From: Actinokineospora baliensis
GTDB lineage: Bacteria; Actinomycetota; Actinomycetes; Mycobacteriales; Pseudonocardiaceae
Length of the DNA: 64,000 nucleotides
Direction of reading: 5' to 3'
Assembly: GCF_016907695.1 (NCBI RefSeq)
Contig: NZ_JAFBCK010000001.1
Location: 6,994,001-7,058,000, forward strand
In this document: positions 32,831 through 41,787 of the stretch, in pieces
Numbering within the stretch: position 1 is the first letter of the stretch
Layout of the letters: each line of letters opens with the position of its first letter
The notes under the pieces: generated by a model
What the model was told of the DNA's origin: nothing
The model's input: only the letters and a program-made list of their open reading frames with translations
Databases searched by the model: none
Program-made: the position numbers and the translations under genes

Positions 32831-32839
32831 TTCGGTTCA

Positions 32840-32867
32840 CGGGCGGTCCCAGCACTGGGACCGCCCG
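32840..32867 (+). terminator. Hairpin terminator after the PKS operon
   Basis: A 12-bp perfect stem (32840-32851 with 32856-32867; arm core GGGCGGTCCCA) and GCAC loop, nine bases after the AhpD-like stop. Confidence 0.8.
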
Positions 32868-32902
32868 CTCACACAACAAAGTCCGCACCACGGGGGGAAC
32901 CC

Positions 32903-33877
32903 ATGAACAGCAACAGAATCCGCAAGATCCTCTTATCGGTGGCCCTGCTCGCCTCCGGCGCCACCGCGTGCACCGCGGCGGCCGCCCAGGACTCGGGGCA
33001 CGACGGCCACGGCAACAACGGCATCATCGTGGAGAACCGCGCGTCCCTGGGTGACGGCTACGTGCAGACCGTCTACTCGAAGTCGTCCAACGGCGCCCCG
33101 ACGATGATCGGCATCACCGTGGACGACGCGGCCGCCCGGTCGATGCCGACCCTGCCGCTGCACGACGGCAACACCTGCTTCGACAAGGACGCCAACGGCA
33201 CCGTCGACCCCGTGTCGGAGTGCAAGAGCGGGCACGAGCGGGTGCTGTGGTTCCCGAAGCTGCAGGGCCTGCCCTTCCAGTGGATGATGTTCAACTGGCA
33301 GCCCGGCGGGCACGGGCCGGAGCACGTGTTCGACAAGCCGCACTTCGACCTGCACTTCTTCATCCAGGACTACTACGCGCGCAACGCCATCCGCACCGGC
33401 CCGTGCGGCGCGGTGCTGATCAACTGCGTCGACAACGACAAGGCGCTGCGCCCGGTCCCGGACCCGTACAACCCGATCGGCTTCGGCGCCCCCGGCGCGG
33501 CGGGCCGGATGGGCAACCACATCGCCGACCTGAGCGCACCGGTGCTCAACGGCGGCCCGTTCACCCAGGCCTTCGTCTACGGCACCTACGACGCGCACAT
33601 CACCTTCTGGGAGACCGTCTTCGCCACCGACTGGCTCAAGACGACCAAGCCCGTGCGCGACTGCATCCCGCTGAAGTGGGCACCGCAGGTCGAGCAGAGC
33701 GGCTTCTACCCGCGCCGGTCCTGCGTGAGCTACCGCCAGCGCGAGCGCGACTACCTGATGACACTCGAGGACTTCGCCTACCGCACCGCACCCGCAGGCG
33801 CCGTGGCGCCCAAGTGGGAACAGAGCAGCACTGTTGCGCCCGGCGCCCCCGAGCACCACGGCCACGGCACCGGCTGA
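32903..33877 (+). CDS. Secreted protein of unknown function (DUF5602/TTHB210-like resemblance)
   Basis: 324 residues. N-terminal signal: basic MNSNRIRK, hydrophobic LLSVALLASG, then ATAC; the -3 residue is not Leu, so a lipobox is weak and the protein may be secreted or a lipoprotein. The mature part has paired cysteines and a His-rich block (WQPGGHGPEHVFDKPHFDLHFF) plus a His-rich tail, consistent with metal binding. Its layout recalls the DUF5602/TTHB210-like family, recognised from memory only. Codon 11 is TTA (32933), as in other cluster genes. It is followed closely by the MFS gene, so it may work with export or extracellular handling of the product. No enzymatic motif is recognised. Confidence 0.65.
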   Translation: MNSNRIRKILLSVALLASGATACTAAAAQDSGHDGHGNNGIIVENRASLGDGYVQTVYSKSSNGAPTMIGITVDDAAARSMPTLPLHDGNTCFDKDANGTVDPVSECKSGHERVLWFPKLQGLPFQWMMFNWQPGGHGPEHVFDKPHFDLHFFIQDYYARNAIRTGPCGAVLINCVDNDKALRPVPDPYNPIGFGAPGAAGRMGNHIADLSAPVLNGGPFTQAFVYGTYDAHITFWETVFATDWLKTTKPVRDCIPLKWAPQVEQSGFYPRRSCVSYRQRERDYLMTLEDFAYRTAPAGAVAPKWEQSSTVAPGAPEHHGHGTG

Positions 33878-33915
33878 CCGGACGCCCACACTGCCAACCC
33901 GACGAGAGGACAACA

Positions 33916-35127
33916 GTGACCGCTGATCAGACACCGGCCGCCGTGCAGCGCCGCGCGGTCGCGGGTCTGTTCGCGAGCCAGCTCGTCGGCGGGGTCGGGT
34001 TGGGCATCGGGATCGCGGTCGGTGTGCTGTTCGCGGCCCGGCTGGTCGGTCCGTCGCAGGCCGGGCTCGCGGGCAGCGCGATGGTGGTCGGCTCTGCCCT
34101 CCTGGCCCCGGTGGGGGCCGCGCTCATGCGGACCCGGGGCAGGCGGGTCGGGCTGGCCGCGGGCTACCTGGTCGGGGCGGTGGGCGCGGCGCTGCTCACC
34201 ACCACGGCCGCCACCGGCTGGGTGGCCCTGCTCTACCCCGCGATGTTCTGCTTCGGCGGCGCCACGACGTCCAACTTCCAAGCCCGCTTCGCCGCCACCG
34301 ACCTGGCGGACCGGGCAGGCCGTGGCCGCGCACTGTCCACAGTGGTGTGGGCGACCACCGTCGGCGCGGTGACGGGCCCAGCGATCTCAGCCGCGGTCGA
34401 CTCCCTGTTCCGGGGATGGCACGCCGCGGTGATGGTGGGCCCCTTCGTGCTCAGCGGCCTGACCTTCCTCACCGCCGCGCTCATCGTGCTGGTCGTCCTG
34501 CGCCCCGACCCCCTGTTGCTGGCCCGCGAACTGGGACTCGCGGGCGACCGCCCCGCGGTCGGCATCCGCGCGGCCCTGCGCACACTGCGAACGCGCCCAC
34601 CCGCCCGCCTCGGTCTGCTGGCGGTGGTGACCGGACACCTCGTCATGGTGTCGCTGATGTCAATGACCCCGGTCCACCTCGACCACGGCAGCCTGGGCGT
34701 GGTCGGCCTCGTCATGAGCACCCACCTCGCGGGCATGTTCGGCCTCTCCCCCCTCGTCGGCTGGCTGGGCGACCGCTTCGGCAGGCGTCCGCTGCTCGCC
34801 GCGGGCGCCGCGGGCCTGCTCGCCGCCTGCCTGCTCGCCGCGGCCGTCCCGCACGACCCCGCCCTGCTGACGGTCGCCCTGGGCCTGCTTGGCCTGTCCT
34901 GGAGCGCAACCCTCATCGGCGGCTCGACGCTGCTCACCGAGTCCCTCCCCGCGGAAGTCCGCCCGGCCGCACAAGGCCTCACCGACCTCCTGATGGGCCT
35001 CGCGGGCACCGCGGGCACCGCAGTGGCAGGCATCGTCCTGGCCCAGGCGGGCTACCCGGCCCTAGCCCTGTCCTGCGCCGCCGCGGTGGTCGTACTCACC
35101 ACGACCGCCATCGTCCACACCAGCTGA
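33916..35127 (+). CDS. MFS transporter
   Basis: 403 residues, about 12 hydrophobic spans, with the MFS loop signature GWLGDRFGRRPLLA between spans 8 and 9 region and a weaker RTRGRRVGLAAGY in the first half. GTG at 33916 is preferred: GAGAGGA precedes it by six bases and the first span begins about 15 residues later. The long open frame extends upstream through the secreted-protein gene in another frame and is not coding there. The position behind the PKS genes argues for product efflux. It converges on the thioesterase gene. Confidence 0.88.
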   Translation: MTADQTPAAVQRRAVAGLFASQLVGGVGLGIGIAVGVLFAARLVGPSQAGLAGSAMVVGSALLAPVGAALMRTRGRRVGLAAGYLVGAVGAALLTTTAATGWVALLYPAMFCFGGATTSNFQARFAATDLADRAGRGRALSTVVWATTVGAVTGPAISAAVDSLFRGWHAAVMVGPFVLSGLTFLTAALIVLVVLRPDPLLLARELGLAGDRPAVGIRAALRTLRTRPPARLGLLAVVTGHLVMVSLMSMTPVHLDHGSLGVVGLVMSTHLAGMFGLSPLVGWLGDRFGRRPLLAAGAAGLLAACLLAAAVPHDPALLTVALGLLGLSWSATLIGGSTLLTESLPAEVRPAAQGLTDLLMGLAGTAGTAVAGIVLAQAGYPALALSCAAAVVVLTTTAIVHTS

Positions 35128-35155
35128 GCCGGGGTTCACGGGCTCAGCCCGGCTC
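35126..35155. terminator. Bidirectional hairpin between convergent MFS and thioesterase genes
   Basis: Arms GAGCCGGG (35126-35133) and CCCGGCTC (35148-35155), with an alternative inner pairing TGAGCC/GGCTCA. It lies between two convergent stop codons. Confidence 0.6.
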
Positions 35156-35175
35156 TGGCGGTCCAGTCGGAACGG

Positions 35176-35928
35176 TCAGCGCGGGAAATGGGCGGCCAGC
35201 GCGCGCAGGGTCGCCTGCTCGTGCTCGGCCAGGTAGAAGTGGCCGCCGGGGAGGGATTGGGCGGTGAAGGTGCCCGCGGTGACCGCCGACCACGACAGGA
35301 GGTCGTTGTGGCTGACGTCCGGGTCGTCGGCGCCTCCTAGGGCCAGGAGCGAGGCTTGGACGGCGAGGGCCTGGGGACGCAGGTAGGTCTGGCTGAGCCG
35401 GTAGTCGGCGCGGATGGTGGGCAGCAGCAGCTCCACCAGGTCCGGAGCCTCCAGCAGCGGCGCGAAGGACCCGTTGACCCGCTTGACGTCGGCGAGCAGC
35501 TCGGCGTCGGGCAGGGTGTGCGCCTGGTGCGGATCCCGGTGGTGCGGGGCGATCGAGCCGGAGGCGACGAGCAGGTCCACCACCGGGCCGTGGCGGCGCT
35601 CCAGTTCCACGGTCAGCTCGTAGCCGACCGAGGCGCCCATGCTGTGCCCGAACACGACCAGCGGCTCACCCGCGTACGGGGCGAGGGCGTCGGCGATCGG
35701 GTTCACCAGGTCCTCGATGCGGGTGGCCGGTGGCTCGGCCAAGCGGTCCTGCCTGCCCGGGTACTGCACGGCCAGCACGGCGACGTCGTCGGGCAGTTCG
35801 GTGGGCCAGGTGCGGTAGGCGTGCGCGGTGCCGCCCGCGTGCGGCAGGCAGAGCAGGCGCAGCCGGGGGCGGGCCACGGTGTTGCACGGGCGCAGCCAGC
35901 GGGTCGCCGGGCTGGTGGTGGCGGGCAT
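35176..35928 (-). CDS. Type II thioesterase
   Basis: 250 residues of the GrsT/RifR type alpha/beta-hydrolase family: LCLPHAGGTAHAY near the start, nucleophile elbow GHSMGA, and catalytic His in GGHFYL near the end. Such enzymes clear misprimed or stalled acyl groups from PKS and NRPS carrier domains. Located next to the PKS-NRPS cluster on the opposite strand with its own upstream region (35929-36120), which is G-rich and shows no clear promoter. Length is typical for the family. Confidence 0.92.
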   Translation of the reverse strand: MPATTSPATRWLRPCNTVARPRLRLLCLPHAGGTAHAYRTWPTELPDDVAVLAVQYPGRQDRLAEPPATRIEDLVNPIADALAPYAGEPLVVFGHSMGASVGYELTVELERRHGPVVDLLVASGSIAPHHRDPHQAHTLPDAELLADVKRVNGSFAPLLEAPDLVELLLPTIRADYRLSQTYLRPQALAVQASLLALGGADDPDVSHNDLLSWSAVTAGTFTAQSLPGGHFYLAEHEQATLRALAAHFPR

Positions 35929-36123
35929 GGGATGTCCCCTTTCCGAGATCCGGCTCCAGTGGGCACCACCGGGCTACGCGACCGCTATATCCGTTCCACA
36001 GCAGACGATTGGGCCCGCGCCCGTCCTGGGTGGACGGGCGCGGGCCGGGGTGGGGGGTGACGGGACCCGGGGGCGGAGGAGCGGGGGGATCGCCCTCCAC
36101 CGGTCCCCGCCACCCCCTGGGCG

Positions 36124-36147
36124 GCCCGCCGCGGGGAAGCGGCGGGC
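36124..36147 (-). terminator. Hairpin terminator after the ABC transporter operon
   Basis: Perfect 9-bp stem GCCCGCCGC (36124-36132) with 36139-36147, loop GGGGAA, three bases beyond the permease stop on the minus strand. Confidence 0.7.
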
Positions 36148-36150
36148 GGG

Positions 36151-38532
36151 TCAGGCGCGGCGGGTCCGGATGGACCGCCAGGTCATCAGCACGCTGGCGG
36201 CCACGGCCAGCGCCAAGCAGGCGACGACCACGAACACCACGGTCGCCCAGTCCATCTGCAACGACACCGGGGTCGCGGTGGCCTCCGCGAGCCCCGAAGC
36301 CATGGCCGCCAACGGGGGGATGGTCACCAGCAGCCCCAGCAGGGTTCCGATGCCGACCACCACCGTCGTCTCCCAGGTCACCAACCGCAGCACCTGGCGG
36401 ACGGTGGCGCCAGCCGACTTGAGCACCCGGAAGTCCGGGCGCCTGGCCTGGGCGCTCATCGCGGTGGTGTTGGCGACCGCGATGCCGGTGTAGCCGACGG
36501 CGACCACGATCAGCACGATGGCGAACTGCAGCAGCAGCCGGTTCTCCTTCTCGTACTTGGCCAGCGCGTAGGTCTCCGCGTCGTGGATCCGGGCGCCCGG
36601 TCCGACCGAGGCCGGTGCCTGGGCCTGTTGGATGAAGATCGAGTCGGTCATCGCCGACCCGTCGTGCGCGCGGACCAGGGCGCGGGCCATCACGAAGTCG
36701 CCGCGGGCCGGGTCGTCCGGCTGGACCGAGGCGATGGTCAACGACTCGTCGCGACCGTCGACGAACCGGACGTCGACCCGCTGCCCGGCTTTCCAGTCGA
36801 ACTTCGCCGCCAGCGAGGTGGACACGACGGCGCCACCGCGGTCGGCGTACTTCGGGTCGGCGTTGCCCACCCCGTCGACCACGGTCCGGCCGTACCCGGG
36901 CCGGTCGAGGAAGATCCGGGTCGGCAGCGACGAGCGACCCACCCCGACCTGGCCGACAGCGGTGTCGGTGAGCCCGGGGGCGCCATCGGGCACCACAACC
37001 GACAGGCCGCGCAGCTTGGCGGTCTCCCCGGCCGGGTAAGCGCTCTGCATGGTGGTGACCATGCCGCTGAGCAGCACGGCGAACCCGACCGTGGCGATGA
37101 TCGGCGCCGCGGTGGACGCGGTGCGCCGGGCCGCGGTGATCAACTCGGCGCGCACCACCACCGGTCCGGCCCCCTTGGCCCGGCGCGCGGGCCAGGTGAC
37201 CAACCGCACCAGCGGCCCGATCACCACCGGCGCCAGCATCGCCGCCGCCACGGTCAGCACCATCGCGGTCGCCAGGGCCATGTTGACCCGGTCATCGGCC
37301 GAGGCGCCCGCGGTCAGCACCGACAGCAGCACCCCGACCCCGAGCGCGCCACCGCCGAAGAGCCAGCGGCCCCTGGTCATCGGCCGCTTCTCCACCTGCG
37401 AGTCGCGCAGCGCCTCCATCGGCACCACCTTCGCCGCGCGGTGGCTGGCCGCCCACGCGCCGAGCACCGCCACCGCCAGCCCGATCAGCACCGACACGGC
37501 CAGCGGCCAGAACGCCACCTCCACCACGAAGTCCGGTGTGGACACCCCGATGGCCAGCAGCAGCTCGCCCATCAGCGGCGCCAGCACCACCCCGAGGACC
37601 GCCCCGGCGACGGCACCGGCCGCGCCGACGAACACCGCCTCGCCCAGGATCATCCGGCGGATCTGGCGGGGCGCGGCGCCGATGGTGCGCAGCAGGCCGA
37701 TCTCCCTGCGGCGCTGGGCGGCGCCGAGCGCGAAGGTCGCGGCCACCACGAACACGGTCACGAACCCGCCGAGGATCGCCATGGCCGAGATCAGCTGGGT
37801 GCCCAGCCACCGGGTGTGCGAGATGTACTCCGGCTCGAGCACCGAACGCCCCGCACCGGTGACGACCTCACCCGAGGACCCCACCACCCCCTCGGCCGCG
37901 TCCCGCACGTCCGACGCGGAGGCACCCGGGCGCAGCAGCAGACCGATGGCGCGGACACCGGGCGAGATCGACCTGGCCTCGGCGTCGCTGAGGTAGAACC
38001 CCGGTCCGTTGACGGTGCCCACGACCCGCAGGTCACGCTGGCCGGTCGCGGTGAGCACCGGCAGAGTCGAACCGACCCGGGCGCCGAAGGCGTCGTCCAC
38101 GACGACCTCCCCCACCGCGGTGGGGGCCCGCCCGGAGGCCAGGCCGTAGGGCGCCAGCGACGCGCTGGACCAGCCGTGCCCGGCGCCCTCGGCGTTCGGG
38201 TCGGCGACGGGGTGCCCGTCCCGGACGGCTTGCAGGTAGAAGCCGCGGTCCTCGACCGCGGCCGACACCCCGTCGAGCGACCCGAGCCTGCCCGCGAGCT
38301 CGGCCGCGGCTTCGTCGCTCCACGGCATGCGGTCGCTGGTGGAACCGCTGAGGTTCACCGAGGCGCTGGCCACCGCCAGCACCGGCGTACCGCCGACCCG
38401 CGGCGGCACCTTCGGCGAGGACGAGATGAACACCAGCAGGGTGGTCGTGATCAGCGCGATCCCCAGGGCGATCGCGCTGAACGCGCCGAGGAAGCTCGAC
38501 CAGCGGTCCCTGACGTTGGCTGCGGCGAGCAT
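36151..38532 (-). CDS. ABC transporter permease, FtsX/MacB type
   Basis: 793 residues starting [11 protein letters not shown]. One N-terminal span (SAIALGIALITTTLLVF), a large extracellular domain, a three-span FtsX unit containing RRREIGLLRTIGA, a second extracellular domain and a second FtsX unit (TAMSAQARRPDFRVLKSAGA) near the C-terminus: the duplicated-FtsX layout of large actinobacterial export permeases. The open frame continues upstream through the ATPase gene in a shadow frame; the real start is fixed by the TGATG junction with the ATPase stop at 38532. Together with the ATPase it probably exports or detoxifies the cluster product. The divergent two-component genes are likely its regulators. 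Confidence 0.88.
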   Translation of the reverse strand: MLAAANVRDRWSSFLGAFSAIALGIALITTTLLVFISSSPKVPPRVGGTPVLAVASASVNLSGSTSDRMPWSDEAAAELAGRLGSLDGVSAAVEDRGFYLQAVRDGHPVADPNAEGAGHGWSSASLAPYGLASGRAPTAVGEVVVDDAFGARVGSTLPVLTATGQRDLRVVGTVNGPGFYLSDAEARSISPGVRAIGLLLRPGASASDVRDAAEGVVGSSGEVVTGAGRSVLEPEYISHTRWLGTQLISAMAILGGFVTVFVVAATFALGAAQRRREIGLLRTIGAAPRQIRRMILGEAVFVGAAGAVAGAVLGVVLAPLMGELLLAIGVSTPDFVVEVAFWPLAVSVLIGLAVAVLGAWAASHRAAKVVPMEALRDSQVEKRPMTRGRWLFGGGALGVGVLLSVLTAGASADDRVNMALATAMVLTVAAAMLAPVVIGPLVRLVTWPARRAKGAGPVVVRAELITAARRTASTAAPIIATVGFAVLLSGMVTTMQSAYPAGETAKLRGLSVVVPDGAPGLTDTAVGQVGVGRSSLPTRIFLDRPGYGRTVVDGVGNADPKYADRGGAVVSTSLAAKFDWKAGQRVDVRFVDGRDESLTIASVQPDDPARGDFVMARALVRAHDGSAMTDSIFIQQAQAPASVGPGARIHDAETYALAKYEKENRLLLQFAIVLIVVAVGYTGIAVANTTAMSAQARRPDFRVLKSAGATVRQVLRLVTWETTVVVGIGTLLGLLVTIPPLAAMASGLAEATATPVSLQMDWATVVFVVVACLALAVAASVLMTWRSIRTRRA

Positions 38533-39299
38533 CAGGACTCCAACCTGGCCATGTGACCCGCGATGGCCGCCGGGTGCGAGTTGCGGTGCTCCGGCGGCAG
38601 GACCAACTGGTCGGCGATCCGCCCGTCCTTGAGGAACACCACCCGGTCGGCGTAGGAGGCGGCCACCGGGTCGTGCGTCACCATGATCACCGTCTGGGCG
38701 TGCCGGTCGACGATGCCGCGCAGCAGCCGCAGCACCTCCCGCGAGGTCGTGGTGTCGAGCGCGCCCGTCGGCTCGTCGGCGAAGAGCACGTCCGGCCGGG
38801 TGATCAGCGCGCGGGCCAGCGCGACCCGCTGCTGCTGGCCGCCGGAGAGCTCGCCGGGCCGGTGGTGCACCCGGTCGGCCAGGCCGACCTCGGCCAGCGC
38901 GGCCAGCACGTCGGCGGGCGCGGCTCGCTTGCCCGCGAAGCGGACCGGCAGTTCGACGTTCTGCGCCGCGGTCAGCGACCCGACCAGGTTGAACGCCTGG
39001 AAGACGAACCCGATGTGGTCGCGGCGCAGCACGGTGCGGGCGGTCTCGTCGAGTGCACCGATGTCGGTGCCCGCGACGACGACCTTGCCCGAGGTGGGTT
39101 GGTCCAGACCGGCCGCGCACTGCAGCAGGGTGGACTTGCCGGATCCGGACGGACCCATGATGGCGGTGAAGGTCCCGCGCAGGAAGCCGATCGACACATC
39201 GTCCAGCGCCGTGACGGCGTGGTCGCCAGTACCGTAGACCTTCCGCGCGGACCAGAGCTGAACCGCTTCCACAGCGGTCGCTTTCGTAGTGGAGGTCAT
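38532..39299 (-). CDS. ABC transporter ATP-binding protein, MacB/LolD type
   Basis: 255 residues from ATG 39299. Walker [11 protein letters not shown]-loop VFQAFN, signature [15 protein letters not shown] and Walker [13 protein letters not shown] are complete. The sequence belongs to the MacB/LolD group that pairs with FtsX-fold permeases; the permease follows with a one-base overlap. ATG 39308 or the longer frame to 39371 are alternative starts, but homology begins shortly after MTSTTKA. The interval 39300-39385 is the divergent promoter region shared with the sensor kinase gene. Confidence 0.9.
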   Translation of the reverse strand: MTSTTKATAVEAVQLWSARKVYGTGDHAVTALDDVSIGFLRGTFTAIMGPSGSGKSTLLQCAAGLDQPTSGKVVVAGTDIGALDETARTVLRRDHIGFVFQAFNLVGSLTAAQNVELPVRFAGKRAAPADVLAALAEVGLADRVHHRPGELSGGQQQRVALARALITRPDVLFADEPTGALDTTTSREVLRLLRGIVDRHAQTVIMVTHDPVAASYADRVVFLKDGRIADQLVLPPEHRNSHPAAIAGHMARLES

Positions 39300-39385
39300 G
39301 GTGCACATTCCAGTGCGGCGAGGGGGGTCGGCGCACTGGCGCCAGCGCGAGTCATGAGCTAGTGCCTGCACTACCGCGGTGACCG

Positions 39386-40636
39386 GTGCCCATGCCCTAC
39401 GGTCGGACCGTGCTCCCCCGTACCGCCTGGCAGGCGATGGCTCAGAAGCCGCTGAGCTTCGTGACCTCGCCGTGGCCGTGGCGCGCCCTGCTGTACCTGG
39501 CCTCGGGGGTGGCCCTGGGGGCCGCGACGCTGGCGGTCATCGCCGTGCTGGCCACCACGGGGACGATGTTGCTGGTGGTGGGTGTGGGGGCCGTGGTGCT
39601 GTGCGCGACGGTGTTCTCCGGCATCTACGTCGCCCGGTTCGAGCGGTGGCGGCTGCGGCTGGTCGACCTGGACCCGGCGCCGGACCCGCACCAGTCCCCC
39701 GCCGCGCCCGGTCTGCGCGGCTGGTTCCAGACCAGGCTGCACGAACCGGTGACGTGGCGCGAGCTCGGCTACACCGCCGTGTCGATGATCGCGCTGTGGT
39801 GGCTGGACGCGGGCGTGCTGCTGTTCGCGCTCGGCGCTCCGGTGCTCACCGCGATGTCGCCGCTGGACGACCCGTCCGCGTGGCCGTGGGTCATCGTCGC
39901 GGTGGCGCTGGTGCCCTCCGCGCCCTACACGATCACCGCGTGGGCGGGCTGCCGGGCGGCGCTGACCCGCGCCATCCTCGCCCCCCGCGACAACGAGCTC
40001 GGCGACCAGCTCACCGAGATCACCCGGTCCAGGGCGCGGCTGGTCGACGCGTTCGAACTCGAGCGCGGCCGCATCGAACGCGACCTGCACGACGGCGCCC
40101 AGCAGCGGCTGGTCACGCTCAGCATGACGCTGGGCATGGCCCGCCTGGACCTCGAGCCGGGCTCCGCGGTCGACCGGCAGCTGGAACTGGCCCAGGAACA
40201 GGTGTCGCTGACCCTGGGCGAGCTGCGCGACCTCATCCGCGGCGTGCACCCGCAGGTCCTGGTGGACAGCGGCCTCACCGCGGCCGTCGAGGACATCGCC
40301 ACCCGCTTCGCCATCCCGGTCGAGGTCGACCTGCAGCTGCCGGTCCGGCTGCCGCGCGACGTGGAGCTGGCGGGCTACTTCCTGATCACCGAGGCGCTGG
40401 CCAACATCGCCAAGCACAGCCGGGCCACCCAGGCGGCCATCCGCGGCCGCCTGCTCACCGACCTGTTCGTGCTGGAGGTCAGGGACAACGGCGTCGGCGG
40501 CGCCGACTCCTCGGCGAGCACCGGTCTGACCGGCCTCGCCGACCGCGTCGCGGTGCTCAACGGCAGGCTGCGCGTGTCCAGTCCCCCCGGCGGGCCAACC
40601 CTGCTCCACGTGGAGATCCCATGTCGCTTCGCATAG
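39386..40636 (+). CDS. Two-component sensor histidine kinase, HisKA_3 family
   Basis: Up to 416 residues. Four hydrophobic segments in the first 190 residues form the sensor. The dimerisation helix holds the phospho-acceptor in ERDLHDGAQQRLV, and the NarL-type HATPase region has EALANIAKHS and DNGVGG. There is no extracellular sensor domain, a pattern common in kinases that sense membrane stress or a partner transporter. Divergent from the ABC exporter, suggesting it senses the transported compound. GTG 39386 is the longest start; ATG 39392 or ATG 39437 are possible. The 3' end overlaps the regulator gene by 16 bases. Confidence 0.88.
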   Translation: MPMPYGRTVLPRTAWQAMAQKPLSFVTSPWPWRALLYLASGVALGAATLAVIAVLATTGTMLLVVGVGAVVLCATVFSGIYVARFERWRLRLVDLDPAPDPHQSPAAPGLRGWFQTRLHEPVTWRELGYTAVSMIALWWLDAGVLLFALGAPVLTAMSPLDDPSAWPWVIVAVALVPSAPYTITAWAGCRAALTRAILAPRDNELGDQLTEITRSRARLVDAFELERGRIERDLHDGAQQRLVTLSMTLGMARLDLEPGSAVDRQLELAQEQVSLTLGELRDLIRGVHPQVLVDSGLTAAVEDIATRFAIPVEVDLQLPVRLPRDVELAGYFLITEALANIAKHSRATQAAIRGRLLTDLFVLEVRDNGVGGADSSASTGLTGLADRVAVLNGRLRVSSPPGGPTLLHVEIPCRFA

Positions 40637-41268
40637 TCGTCGCCGAGGACTCGCTGCTGATGCGCGACGGACTCGTCAACCTGCTCACCCGCTTCGGCCA
40701 CCGGGTGGTCGCCGAGGCCGCCGACGCCGACGAGCTGCTCGAGGTCGTCCGCGACGACGTCCCCGACCTGATCGTCACCGACGTCCGGATGCCCCCCGGC
40801 CGCGCCGACGACGGCCTGCGCGCCGCGGTCACCCTGCGCAGCACCCACCGCGGACTGCCCGTCCTGGTCCTGAGCCAGTACGTCGAGCAGTCCTACGCCG
40901 CCCGCCTCCTCGACTCCGACGGCGGCCACGCCGTCGGCTATTTGCTCAAAGACCGCATCGGCGCGGTAACGGATTTCGTGGCCGCCGCCGAAAAGGTGGC
41001 CACCGGCGGAACGGTCGTCGACCCGGAAGTCATCCGGCAGATGTTACAGCGCCGCCACGATCCACTCAGCCGAATAAGCGCGCGGGAGCGGGAAGTGCTC
41101 GCACTGATGGCGGAAGGCCGGTCCAACGCGGCCGTCGCCCGCGCTCTCACGGTCACAGAAGCCGCGGTGAACAAGCACGTCAGCAACATCTTCACCAAGC
41201 TGGACCTCCCCGTAGCCCCCGACGACCACCGCCGCGTACTCGCCGTTCTGACCTATTTGCGAGCCTGA
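40621..41268 (+). CDS. NarL/LuxR-family response regulator
   Basis: 215 residues. Receiver domain with acidic pair VVAEDS, phospho-acceptor in DLIVTDVRMPP, Thr/Ser switch LVLSQY and Lys in YLLKDR; C-terminal LuxR HTH LSAREREVLALMAEGRSN-like (here ISAREREV) with VNKHVSNIFTKL recognition helix. Cognate partner of the kinase upstream. One TTA codon (41044) lies in the linker, so expression may depend on the bldA tRNA. Start fixed at ATG 40621 overlapping the kinase gene; longer open frame upstream is a shadow. Confidence 0.92.
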   Translation: MSLRIVVAEDSLLMRDGLVNLLTRFGHRVVAEAADADELLEVVRDDVPDLIVTDVRMPPGRADDGLRAAVTLRSTHRGLPVLVLSQYVEQSYAARLLDSDGGHAVGYLLKDRIGAVTDFVAAAEKVATGGTVVDPEVIRQMLQRRHDPLSRISAREREVLALMAEGRSNAAVARALTVTEAAVNKHVSNIFTKLDLPVAPDDHRRVLAVLTYLRA

Positions 41269-41787
41269 GCGGCGCCGACCTTCGCCCGACGAGCGGTTCG
41301 ACGTCGTCACGGCCCCTGCGGGAATCCGATGCTGACAACCGAAGACCGCAGCTGGTGTCCCACTCGCCCCGTGATCGGTTCGGCGCGCGTCCCCGCCCCC
41401 ACCCGGGTGTGCGTCCGGATGAGACCATGATCATGGAATACCGTGGTGGCCGCGACCGGGGATTGGTTGGACAACACCCGCGCCGCACCCGGCGTGGCCG
41501 CTGTGGACGTCGAGTGTGGTCGGGTGACTCCGCTCAGTGTCCACCCGCGCCGTCCCGACGAGGGGTTGGGTGAGGCGTTTCCGTTCGCCCACCGCCCTTC
41601 CTGAGCTACGCGCGGGTACCTGCGGCTACCTCATGTTCGTGTGGACGGCGGGGGGCGGTCCGGGGGGTGGACGGGGGGCCATCGCTTGGGGTGAAACCAC
41701 AGTTGGGGTGGCGGGTGCTGGGTACAGTGCACCATCGAGCGCGGGTGGGTTGACTTCCCGGGCCGTCGGGGAGGGCGAAGGGGACGG
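41269..41787. other. Intergenic region upstream of the SARP gene
   Basis: About 520 bp without a gene. It contains a perfect 12-bp palindrome, CCATGATCATGG (41425-41436), which could be an operator. G-rich runs follow at 41640-41690. No promoter boxes are assigned. Confidence 0.4.

Noticed and set aside
36151..39336. One long minus-strand frame suggesting a 1061-residue permease fused to another protein
   Set aside because: The first 268 codons overlap the ATPase gene in a different frame and have no homology; the permease starts at the TGATG junction at 38532.
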